Source: Planctomycetaceae bacterium
GTDB lineage: Bacteria > Planctomycetota > Planctomycetia > Planctomycetales > Planctomycetaceae
Reading direction: 5' to 3'
Length of the DNA: 58,687 nt
Assembly: GCA_024742875.1 (NCBI GenBank)
Contig: JANSXP010000048.1
Location: 1-58,687, forward strand
The position numbers and the translations under genes are program-made. Positions 51,306 through 58,687 of this stretch are shown piece after piece. Within the stretch, counting starts at the first letter, position 1, and each line of letters opens with the position of its first letter. Below the pieces are notes generated by a model. The model was not told the DNA's origin and ran no database searches. It saw only the letters and a program-made list of their open reading frames with translations.

Positions 51306-52143
51306 CGAAACTCTGGCCCCACATACGTGGATCAAGCTTGGTGGCGCCGCCGAACGCTTTTATGTGCCCACCTCACGCGAGCAACTGATCAGCCTGGTGC
51401 AGTGCTGTGCCGCCAGTGAGATCCCCGTCCGCATCCTGGGTGGCGGATCCAATCTGCTGGTGGGTGACGCAGGCGTCCAGGGCGCCGTGATTCAGGTCAG
51501 GGAACCACTGCTGGGTGACATCAGCATCGACGCAGAAACAGTGGTGGCCGGAGGCGGTGCCCTGCTGTCTCATGTGGTGAGTGAATCAGTCCGCAACGGC
51601 CTGGCGGGCCTGGAAAATCTGGTTGGCATCCCGGGCACCATCGGCGGCGCGGTGGTCGGCAACGCGGGCGGCCGTCATGGTGACATTGGCGAGTTTGTGA
51701 CCAGCGTGGAAGTGGTCAATCACCGCGGCGAAGTCACCGTTCGTTCCGGCGATGAACTGACGTTCTCCTACCGCAACAGCAGCATTTCCGACCTGCTGGT
51801 GCTGTCGGTGACGCTCACACTCAAGCCCGATGACAGCGACGATCTGGCCACGCGGATGAAGAAAATCTGGATCATGAAGCGGGCCACGCAGCCGCTGGCG
51901 GATCAGTCGGCTGGCTGTATTTTCCGCAACCCCCGCGGTCTGAGTGCGGGAGCTCTCATTGAGCAGTGCGGCCTGAAAGACCTGGCGGTTGGCGGTGCCC
52001 GCATCAGCGACCGACACGCCAATTTTGTGGTGACAGAGTCGGGCGCCACGTGTGCCGACGTCACAGCACTGATCGAAAAAGTTCAGTCCGCCGTGAACGA
52101 GAAGTTCGGCGTTGAACTGGAGCTGGAAATCACTCGCTGGTAG
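51262..52143 (+). CDS. murB: UDP-N-acetylenolpyruvoylglucosamine reductase
   Basis: A 293-residue FAD-dependent enzyme that reduces UDP-GlcNAc-enolpyruvate to UDP-MurNAc. The FAD-binding segment is RILGGGSNLLVGDAGV. The glycine-rich second loop is LVGIPGTIGGAVVGNAGGRHGDIGEFV. The substrate region is QSAGCIFRNPRGLSAGALIEQCGLK and the end has GGARISDRHANFVV, all as in type II MurB (no third-domain insertion, length below 300). TYRNSSI-like FSYRNSSI is conserved. It starts inside murC (44-nt overlap), so the two are translationally coupled. MurB makes the substrate used by MurC. Confidence 0.93.
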   Translation: MTNSIDDFNDILSPDETLAPHTWIKLGGAAERFYVPTSREQLISLVQCCAASEIPVRILGGGSNLLVGDAGVQGAVIQVREPLLGDISIDAETVVAGGGALLSHVVSESVRNGLAGLENLVGIPGTIGGAVVGNAGGRHGDIGEFVTSVEVVNHRGEVTVRSGDELTFSYRNSSISDLLVLSVTLTLKPDDSDDLATRMKKIWIMKRATQPLADQSAGCIFRNPRGLSAGALIEQCGLKDLAVGGARISDRHANFVVTESGATCADVTALIEKVQSAVNEKFGVELELEITRW

Positions 52144-52173
52144 CGCCGATCTGCCCGGTTTTACGTCTGTCGC

Positions 52174-52980
52174 TTACGTGATCGCCCGTTCGAGCGTCTT
52201 TGCCATTCGCTGCAGCAGCTCTGATACGAACTGCAGTTCCATACGGGTCTGCGGGACGCGCGGCACGTGAAGCGAAAGCACTTCGTCGCACAGGCTGATC
52301 CGCGCTGGCTGCAGAGCGTGGATGTGTTCTGCCAGTTCCCTCCAGTCGAATAGCTGTCTGGCCGCTTCGGGCGCGTCCTTAAGATTCAGGTCATCCACAC
52401 AGAACGCTGCGGCCCCCGTGTGAGTGCTGATTTCTGCTGACAGAAAACGGCGGCTGCGTTTTTGATGACCGCCCCGAACGTCCACAATCGACAGACTCAG
52501 CAGGCGGTCGCCATGGTGGCCCTCCAGGCGAGGATTGTCCAGGTGATCCCACGCGCGGCCGGCGTGAAACTGCAGCCTGTGCTCGACCGCGAAGGACCTC
52601 CAGATTCCGTCGCGAAGTCGGTTGCCGCGAGCCCCCCACGCCAGACCACCGCCGGTGAGAACAGCCAGACCGCCAAACATCAGGAGGGGATAATCCAGAG
52701 CCACCGAGACGCCCGCCAGAGCAAAAAAGACGGCCAGCAGCACCAGCCCGAACGCCGGCGGCAGCAGGACAAGCGAAGCGGATTCGCCAGGTCGGCGACA
52801 CGTCATGACGGCCGCCCGATACCGATCGTTCGCCTGGCGCCCACTGCTGATGGACGCTGTGAATAAACCGAAAAATCCAGTCGCCAGCACGGCGACCGTG
52901 ATTTTCCAGTCGGCTTCGGCCAGAGCCATGACCACGCCAGCGGCAATGATCAGGCCAGCAAGTCGCTTCAGAGCGTTCAC
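52174..52980 (-). CDS. Hypothetical membrane protein, about four transmembrane segments
   Basis: A 268-residue protein I do not recognise. The first 110 residues hold four hydrophobic segments in two hairpins (LAGLIIAAGVVMALA, ITVAVLATGFFGLFT, LVLLPPAFGLVLLAVFFALAG, LLMFGGLAVLTGGGLAWG). The remaining 150 residues are soluble and contain repeated hydrophobic/charged strands and helices with no visible motif. The start is a GTG at 52980 whose G is the last base of the preceding gene's TAG (TAGTG), so the two are translationally coupled. The upstream partner encodes a lipoprotein. Confidence 0.65.
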   Translation of the reverse strand: MNALKRLAGLIIAAGVVMALAEADWKITVAVLATGFFGLFTASISSGRQANDRYRAAVMTCRRPGESASLVLLPPAFGLVLLAVFFALAGVSVALDYPLLMFGGLAVLTGGGLAWGARGNRLRDGIWRSFAVEHRLQFHAGRAWDHLDNPRLEGHHGDRLLSLSIVDVRGGHQKRSRRFLSAEISTHTGAAAFCVDDLNLKDAPEAARQLFDWRELAEHIHALQPARISLCDEVLSLHVPRVPQTRMELQFVSELLQRMAKTLERAIT

Positions 52981-53414
52981 TATTCCACCGCCGCGGCAAT
53001 CTGAAATGGCAAAGATGCGGCTGGGCTGCCCGCAATGTCCAGCGCGACCTGGTAAGATCCGGCTGGCATCGGTCCATCATTGGAAAAATCGAAGTTCAGG
53101 CGGTTCAGCTCACCGTCAAACTTCTGTGCGAAGGAGCCGACCTCGGTGTTGGCCGGGACGTCCGGGTGGTCGACGCTGACCGCAATCAGCCGAGCGACCA
53201 CTTCCGTTCCCGCTGCAGCGCCGACCAGATCGGCCTTCACATACACCGTGTCCAGCGGGGCGTAGCTGCTGACGCGTTCATCGCCTGCGGGATCGGCGGC
53301 CAGCCAGGCATCCTGAAACGAGGGGTTGGTGGAAACTGTGACCTGAACCGCGTCACCACAGCCAGCGAACAGAAGCGGAAACAGCAATGACAGCACAGTA
53401 ATCGGAAGTCTCAT
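52980..53414 (-). CDS. Hypothetical lipoprotein
   Basis: A 144-residue protein with a lipoprotein signal and lipobox (VLSLLFPLLFAGCGDA, Cys19). The mature part is a beta-rich domain, with alternating hydrophobic strands (VQVTVSTNPSF, TVYVKADLVGA, EVVARLIAVSV, NFDFSNDG, GSYQVALDIAG) typical of an Ig-like or bacterial surface fold. The strand pattern and the MPAGSYQVALDI motif resemble domains of cell-surface or ligand-modulating proteins, but I cannot assign a family. It overlaps by one base with the next gene. Confidence 0.65.
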   Translation of the reverse strand: MRLPITVLSLLFPLLFAGCGDAVQVTVSTNPSFQDAWLAADPAGDERVSSYAPLDTVYVKADLVGAAAGTEVVARLIAVSVDHPDVPANTEVGSFAQKFDGELNRLNFDFSNDGPMPAGSYQVALDIAGSPAASLPFQIAAAVE

Positions 53415-53479
53415 GAAATCCTCCAGAGGTAATATGTGACGGAAAAAGTGAACATGCGCCAGCCGTGATAGTGCGGCCG

Positions 53480-53995
53480 TTATTTCTTCGTGGCAGCAGC
53501 TGGCAGATCGTCAGGAGCGGAATCGTCGGGCAGATTCTTTTTGGCGATCGGTTTGATACGCACACTGTCTTCGGAGTCCGGCAGCACGGGCATTTCGCCA
53601 GGCGGTGGAAAGGCGCTTTCCGGAATCTCGTCAAGGTTGCTCTTTCGGTCAGCCTGTTTCAGCAGGGAATACTGTTTGCCCGGCTCACCTTCCAGATCGA
53701 AGCGTCCCCAGTACACGCGTCGCACGGGGTTGTAGTAATACACGTAGCGGGAGTAGCGAGGTCGGGAGGAATAGCGCTTGGGATAGTAGATCGCGTAGTG
53801 GTAGCTGTAGCCCGAATAGGTGGGCGTTGGCTTGTAGTAGAACCGGCGGGCGTAGTAACGCTGACGCGGCTGATAGGTCCAGCTGGAGTAGTACTGCCGC
53901 GACAGTACCGCTGCGGCAGCGCAGACCGGGCGATCGGTCGCTGCAAACGGCAGCACACTGCCAAGCAACAGGATGCGAAAAAGGAGAGCTTTCAT
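53480..53995 (-). CDS. Secreted Tyr/Arg-rich protein
   Basis: A 171-residue exported protein with a short Sec signal (FRILLLGSVLPFAATD). Residues about 30-105 are extremely rich in Tyr, Arg and Ser (for example QYYSSWTYQPRQRYYARRFY and YYNPVRRVYWGRFD) and contain no Cys. The second half is acidic with Pro (FPPPGEMPVLPDSEDSV). Tyr-rich small exported proteins ending around a YWGRFD block occur in planctomycetes, but I know of no function. It might bind metals or surfaces. Confidence 0.65.
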   Translation of the reverse strand: MKALLFRILLLGSVLPFAATDRPVCAAAAVLSRQYYSSWTYQPRQRYYARRFYYKPTPTYSGYSYHYAIYYPKRYSSRPRYSRYVYYYNPVRRVYWGRFDLEGEPGKQYSLLKQADRKSNLDEIPESAFPPPGEMPVLPDSEDSVRIKPIAKKNLPDDSAPDDLPAAATKK

Positions 53996-54048
53996 CGTTG
54001 GCTTTCTAAAAACAGGGTGAGTCAGTTCTGTGAATCAATGGACGTCCG

Positions 54049-57000
54049 TTAGTTGCGTCCGGTGAGCGTGAAGGCCGCCCAGAAAAACGGATGGGCAGCA
54101 CCATGACGTTCCCGACGAGCTTTGATGCGAGTGAGCTGAGCCGCGCGGAGAGCGGCCGATTTACTCATGCCGCGGTTAAGATTCTGAAAAAACAGATCCA
54201 TCAGACGGGCCGTTTCGCCGTCGGCGACCTGCCACAAACTGGAGACCACCGACTGAGCGCCGGCCAGCTGGAACGCCTGGCGCAGTCCGGCCACACCTTC
54301 TCCGTCGCGGACCACTCCCAGCCCGGTTTCGCACGCGCTGAGCACCACCAGCTCGGTGCCGCGCAGGTCGGTCCCCACAATCTCCAGTCCGGTGAGAATG
54401 CCGTCTTCCACGGCGCTGTGATCTGTGTTTGCCCCCGCGTCCTGGGGCGACATGCGTGCATTGCAGCCGGCCAGCGCCAGGCCGCAGCGCAGCAGGGGAT
54501 TGCCAAACCCGGTCACATTTCCGGCAGCGTCCTTCGCGGTGTGTCCGGACTGTTCGAAGTATCCATGGGTGCTCAGCAGCAGCACCTGTGGCCGATGCAG
54601 ATTTTTGAAGGCGGCCTCCAGCGCCGCGTTCTGCAAAAACACGCTGGCCGCTGTGCCCGTGTAGCCCTCGACGCTGGGCCTGATGGCGGCCGCCTCGGCG
54701 GCGCTTGCGGCCAGTCTGACAAATCGGCCATGTGTGACGGCCCGCAGACGGTCATCGCCGAGCATGGATTCGTCATCCGCCTCGGCCTGCAGGTCAAAGT
54801 TGGGATCGGCAAACAGCACGGGAGCGCTGATGGCAGATCGCTCCGGCAGACGACGGGCCAGTTCCCGTCCGCTGAGCACAAACCGAGTGCGATACTGCTC
54901 CACGAGGTAGCGACCGTCCGGCAGCAGCAGCGCATTCCAGGGCAGCATCCACAATTCGCTGTCGGGACTGATGATCAGTTCTTCTGTGTCTTCCAGCTCT
55001 GCCAGCAGCGGGTGCAGTACGGCACGGGAAACTTCGGCGACGCTGGTCTGAAAATTGGCGGTGGTGCCCACTTCCCCGGTTTTCGCAACCTCAAACGGCG
55101 CGGACTGAATCTGCTGACGAAGTGTGCTTACGAGCTCATCGATGGGGGCGGCCGCGCCCAGATCAACCACACGGACATCGCCGGCACCGGAAGCTGGCAT
55201 CAGCCAGGCGACATAGCGATCGGGCCGGGCCGCAGCGCCCGGGGACCGGACGTCGCCGACGGCAAATCGGGCGATGTTGACGAAGACGGATTCGAATGGC
55301 AGAGCGCTTTGCACCGTGCCGGCGGCAATCCAGGGGTCCGCCCCGTTGATTCCCAACCCGCGTTCGGCAATCTTTCGCTGCAGTGCGTGCTGCCGGGCTT
55401 CCAGTGCGGCCAGTCGCTCTCGGCGCTGCTGTTCGGATTTTGCGGACTGCTGCACTGCCAGACGGGCAATGTCATTACGGACGGTTCGCAGCTGCAGGAC
55501 CAGGGGCGCGGTGTCGGCCGATGACAGCAGCGCGGATTCGGCCAGCACTTCCTGCGCCACGCCTTTGCCGTTGAGCAGCCAGCCGGCCGACAGCATCGCG
55601 GCACGCGGATCGTCTTTCCGATGCAGCGCCAGTGACAGTGTGGCGGCAAACTCAGGCCGGAATGAAGTCGCCAGGTACTTTTGCTGAGACTGCTGAGACA
55701 AACCCGGCAGCAGCACGGCCATATGCCTGCGGACCACCTGACGGCTTTCTTCCCGCAGTCTCACGGCCTGTGTCATATTTCCGGCGGCCGCCGCGGTCAC
55801 TGACAGCAGCTCCAGATCCGTGGCGATGGTGGGATGGTCGGCGGCAAAGACGCGACGATCGATGTCCAGAGCCTGCTGCAGTCGCTGCGTGGCCTGACCG
55901 AAGTCGCGCTGATCCAGACTCACCCGCCCCAGCACGCGGAGGATGTCGGCGCAACGCGGATGGCGGGGGCCAAACCTGTCGCGGCACACTTTCAGTTCGC
56001 CGTTGAGCGTTGACTCAGATTGTTTGAACTTGCCCTGCTGCTGGTAGATCTCTGCCAGGTTGATGCGGGCAATTGACGTGACTGAATGATGGGCCCCGTG
56101 GACGTCGGTGTAAATTTCGGCCGCCTGAGCAAACAGCCGTTCGGCCGGTTCATACTGCTGCTGCTGGAATCGCAGCCAGCCCAGATTGAGCAGCGAATCG
56201 CCCACAGCTTCGCTTTGTTCACCGAGACGTTTCCTGCGGATGCTCAGCGCCTGCTGCATCAGCGACTCCGCTTCAGCGTACTCCCCCAGACTGCCGTTCG
56301 CGGAACCGAGGCTGAACAGACAGGCAGCCGTCTGTTCGTGATCTTCGCCGTGCCGCCGGATGCTCATTTCCAGGGCCCGCCGGAAGACACGCTGGGCCAT
56401 CGAATAGTCGCCCGAGCGATCACACGCCCACCCCAGCGTATCGAGCACACGAATTGTGTCATCGCTGTCACCGTGTGACGCCTCCCGCTGCTCACGAATC
56501 TTCAGGGCGCGGCTGGCCAGCCCCCGCGCCTGCCCATAGTCACCCAGGCTCAGCTGCAGAATGGCCAGATCATGCAGCGCGATGGCGGTCTGCGGGTGCT
56601 GATCGCCCAGAGTGTCGGTGAAGATCTTCACTGCCCGCTGAAGGTACGGCAGGGCGCGGTGGAAATCTTCACTGCGTTCATACAGTCGGCCAATGTCCAT
56701 GCAGGCATGGGCCGTGTTCTCATGATCCGGTCCAAACAGCCTCTCATTGATGGCCAGGCTGCGTTCGATCAGGGGCGTCGCTTTTTCAAATTCTCCCATC
56801 GTGTTGTAGAACCAGCCCAGGTCGGCAAAGGCGGTGGCCGTCTCGACGTGGTCCTGGCCATGAACGGCCTGCTGTGCCGTCAGCACCTCACGCAGCAGGC
56901 GTTCTGCCCGCTCGTCCTGCTTCAGCTCGGCGTACACCAGGCCAAGGTGACGCACGGCCTCCAGTGTTTCCCCATCCTCTGAGCCAAAGTGTTTTCTTCG

Positions 57001-58374
57001 CAGCCGGAGGACCGTCTGATAAAGTTCCAGTGCCCGACGGTTGTCATCGCACTCATCGTGAAACCACGCCAGATTGAACAGTGACACAATGGTGTCCGGA
57101 TGCTCGGGCCCAAGGACGCGCGATCGCAGTTCCAGTGACGATTCGAACAGTGTCTGGGCTCGTTTGTGATCGTTCATCGCGTGCAGTACCAGCGCCAATT
57201 CCGCCAGGGTATTGATGGTGTCAGCGTGTTCGCGTCCGAGTGTTTGCTCCTGCAACGCGAGTACCTGCAGAAGCAGGGGGCGTGCTTTGGCGGGATGTTC
57301 AAACCGGGCGTACAGTCGCCCCAGATGATCCATGGTCTGCAGCAGCTGTGGCTGATGCAGATCTGCGTCCTGCTGAAAGACATCCAGTGCCCGCTGATAT
57401 TGCCGCTGTGCACGCGGGAAGTCTTCCAGCTCGTCATAAAGCCAGCCCAGCATGAATACGGATTCGGCGGTGAGCGGGTGTTGCGGTCCCAGCAGTTCAG
57501 CCCGCAGATCAATGGCCTGCCGATAGTATTTTTCTGCGCTGTCGTGTTCGTTGAGATTGTCATAGGCCACGGCCAGATTGTGCATCGCGTCAGCGGCCTG
57601 CTCTGACCTGGCCGGTTCTATGTTTTCATGCACGTCCAGCGCTGCCAGGAACTTGTTGACGGCCTCGCGATCGTCCCCGCACTGCAGGCGAAAGACACCA
57701 AAGTCGCCCAGTGCGGCCGCTGTTTCCGCATGGAAACGACCATAAACGGCATCACACGCTTTGACGATGCGGCGATGCAGCTTAAAGGCCTCCAGGTTGT
57801 CTTCGGCGTGGTGCAAAGCCAGAGCCAGATTTCGCAGCGCACGAATGGACGCGGCATGCGCATCACCCAGGATGTGCGTGCGGATGACTGCAGCCTGCTG
57901 CAGCATCCGCAGGCTCTCTGTCGTGCGCCCCAGCGCGTCCAGGCACGCCGCCACGTCCGTCAGGTCACTGGCCAGATAGGGGTGTTCGGCCGGCAGCACG
58001 TGTCTTCGAATCTGCAGGTTGCTTTGCCACAGCGGCAATGCGGCCGTGTAGTCGCCCGCCTGAATTTTTTCGCGGGCCGAATCACGCAGGGTTTTGGCTT
58101 TCTGCAGTTGCTGCTGCTGGTCGACCGTCACCTCAAACAGCTCCAGAAGCTGCTCTGAAATCATCACGTACTCGCCGGTGGCTGCGTCAAAAACACGAAA
58201 CTTTGACAGCCGTGATTCCGTCGCCCAGACCCATGTGTCGGCCGCCAGTGGCGCGCTCACGCCGGGGCCGTCCGGCGACGTTTCTGCGCGGCCGGTGGTG
58301 CGAAGCATGAGTCCCTCCTGGCCGATCGCCGCAGGCAACAGGCTGGTCAGAAAGATGAGGTTCAGAATTCGCAT
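54049..58374 (-). CDS. Secreted giant TPR-CHAT protein (caspase-like protease)
   Basis: A 1,441-residue exported protein. A Sec signal (MRILNLIFLTSLLPAAIG) comes first. From about residue 95 to 950 a long series of tetratricopeptide repeats of the Nephrocystin-3/kinesin-light-chain type can be read (for example ALALHHAEDNLEAFKLHRR, GPEHPDTIVSLFNLAWFH, LGDQHPQTAIALHDLAIL). The C-terminal 350 residues form a CHAT domain. The catalytic His is in LLLSTHGYFE (about 1270) and the Cys in LVVLSACETGLGVV (about 1348). The dyad is intact, so it should be an active cysteine protease. CHAT proteases cut specific partners on binding of TPR-sensed targets. An extracytoplasmic one must act outside the membrane. 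The partner is unknown. Confidence 0.88.
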   Translation of the reverse strand: MRILNLIFLTSLLPAAIGQEGLMLRTTGRAETSPDGPGVSAPLAADTWVWATESRLSKFRVFDAATGEYVMISEQLLELFEVTVDQQQQLQKAKTLRDSAREKIQAGDYTAALPLWQSNLQIRRHVLPAEHPYLASDLTDVAACLDALGRTTESLRMLQQAAVIRTHILGDAHAASIRALRNLALALHHAEDNLEAFKLHRRIVKACDAVYGRFHAETAAALGDFGVFRLQCGDDREAVNKFLAALDVHENIEPARSEQAADAMHNLAVAYDNLNEHDSAEKYYRQAIDLRAELLGPQHPLTAESVFMLGWLYDELEDFPRAQRQYQRALDVFQQDADLHQPQLLQTMDHLGRLYARFEHPAKARPLLLQVLALQEQTLGREHADTINTLAELALVLHAMNDHKRAQTLFESSLELRSRVLGPEHPDTIVSLFNLAWFHDECDDNRRALELYQTVLRLRRKHFGSEDGETLEAVRHLGLVYAELKQDERAERLLREVLTAQQAVHGQDHVETATAFADLGWFYNTMGEFEKATPLIERSLAINERLFGPDHENTAHACMDIGRLYERSEDFHRALPYLQRAVKIFTDTLGDQHPQTAIALHDLAILQLSLGDYGQARGLASRALKIREQREASHGDSDDTIRVLDTLGWACDRSGDYSMAQRVFRRALEMSIRRHGEDHEQTAACLFSLGSANGSLGEYAEAESLMQQALSIRRKRLGEQSEAVGDSLLNLGWLRFQQQQYEPAERLFAQAAEIYTDVHGAHHSVTSIARINLAEIYQQQGKFKQSESTLNGELKVCRDRFGPRHPRCADILRVLGRVSLDQRDFGQATQRLQQALDIDRRVFAADHPTIATDLELLSVTAAAAGNMTQAVRLREESRQVVRRHMAVLLPGLSQQSQQKYLATSFRPEFAATLSLALHRKDDPRAAMLSAGWLLNGKGVAQEVLAESALLSSADTAPLVLQLRTVRNDIARLAVQQSAKSEQQRRERLAALEARQHALQRKIAERGLGINGADPWIAAGTVQSALPFESVFVNIARFAVGDVRSPGAAARPDRYVAWLMPASGAGDVRVVDLGAAAPIDELVSTLRQQIQSAPFEVAKTGEVGTTANFQTSVAEVSRAVLHPLLAELEDTEELIISPDSELWMLPWNALLLPDGRYLVEQYRTRFVLSGRELARRLPERSAISAPVLFADPNFDLQAEADDESMLGDDRLRAVTHGRFVRLAASAAEAAAIRPSVEGYTGTAASVFLQNAALEAAFKNLHRPQVLLLSTHGYFEQSGHTAKDAAGNVTGFGNPLLRCGLALAGCNARMSPQDAGANTDHSAVEDGILTGLEIVGTDLRGTELVVLSACETGLGVVRDGEGVAGLRQAFQLAGAQSVVSSLWQVADGETARLMDLFFQNLNRGMSKSAALRAAQLTRIKARRERHGAAHPFFWAAFTLTGRN

Positions 58375-58445
58375 GGCGGTTCCTCAGCGATGTGAACAGA
58401 AGCGTGCAGCACACATGGGCTGCCTGTGTTGAGGGGGAAACGTGG

Positions 58446-58687
58446 TTACTGCGGCGACTGGTAATAGGTGATGGTTGCCGACATCACGGGGGTGGGATCC
58501 GGAACAAACTTCACCGGGCGAATGGCGTGGCTGCTGGCCTTTCCCTGAACGATAAGCCCCCTCGTGAGGGTGCCTGATTTGCCGGCCGTGCGAACCTGAG
58601 CCTTGAGAGCACTGAGGTTGTCAGGCGTTTTGACAGGCTGCGTGGCTCGCGCTATGGCCACCAGATCTTCTTCCTGTTCGTCAGGCA
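58446..58687 (-). CDS. Unknown protein, C-terminal part (partial at the window edge)
   Basis: The frame stays open from the stop at 58446 to the window edge (80 codons). A GTG occurs at 58661, but codons upstream of it are also open and acidic (PDEQEEDL). The segment shows no domain I recognise; its end is basic with alternating hydrophobic residues (VMSATITYYQSPQ). It is on the same strand as, and 71 nt upstream of, the TPR-CHAT gene, so it may be the preceding gene in an operon. Confidence 0.45.
   Translation of the reverse strand, partial: PDEQEEDLVAIARATQPVKTPDNLSALKAQVRTAGKSGTLTRGLIVQGKASSHAIRPVKFVPDPTPVMSATITYYQSPQ

Overview
The window looks like a chromosomal piece of a GC-rich planctomycete (phylum Planctomycetota, probably order Planctomycetales). 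The evidence is the set of families that are expanded in that phylum: paired DUF1549/DUF1553 and DUF1501 proteins, a DUF1587-1592-1588-1585 cytochrome-like protein with DUF1552, a very large PVC-type c-type haem protein, a TIGR02999-type ECF sigma factor next to a Ser/Thr kinase, and many long secreted or membrane proteins with low-complexity linkers. Peptidoglycan genes murC and murB are present. No rRNA, tRNA, CRISPR array or recognisable transposase was seen.

Layout. 1-7 kb: the end of an ABC transporter ATPase and its permease, a large FHA/coiled-coil/membrane protein on the minus strand that is split by one in-frame TAG, and a VanZ-like protein. 7-15 kb: a secreted PQQ-type beta-propeller protein, an EamA transporter, a Gfo/Idh/MocA oxidoreductase and the PVC-type haem protein. 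15-20 kb: a Dcm-like cytosine methyltransferase with no visible nuclease partner, two membrane proteins and a Prc/Tsp-type protease. 20-23 kb: a divergent ECF sigma factor and Ser/Thr kinase. 23-31 kb: two sets of planctomycete cytochrome-associated genes (DUF1549/1553 with DUF1501, and DUF1592 with DUF1552) that converge on about 0.9 kb of repeat DNA. 31-38 kb: a membrane-anchored SGNH hydrolase with TPRs, a pentapeptide-repeat protein, an MFS-like protein coupled to a degenerate sigma-54-activator-like protein, and a PilZ-like protein. 38-45.7 kb: a VKOR-DsbA fusion, a hotdog thioesterase, a long inverted-repeat element, bioA, an FAH-family protein, an RluD-like pseudouridine synthase and a TPR-type protein with a hexapeptide minisatellite. 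46-49.7 kb: a lipoprotein, a Gly-rich secreted protein, an XRE/ImmA pair with a clear operator, and a DinB-like protein. 49.9-58.7 kb: murC-murB, small secreted or membrane proteins, a giant secreted TPR-CHAT protein and the end of one further gene.

The least conventional signal is a family of GC-rich repeats sitting directly at gene 3' ends (26.5-27.25 kb and 40.57-41.22 kb). Three genes (DUF1501, thioesterase, bioA) each run into a repeat that begins with the same motif in the same orientation relative to the gene. In bioA the repeat supplies the last 13 codons and the stop. Other items worth checking are the internal amber codon in the FHA gene, an operator centred on the -10 box of the XRE/ImmA unit, and a MerR-like long-spacer promoter architecture upstream of the VKOR-DsbA fusion. 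All calls come from reading the sequence. No database search or structure prediction was run.
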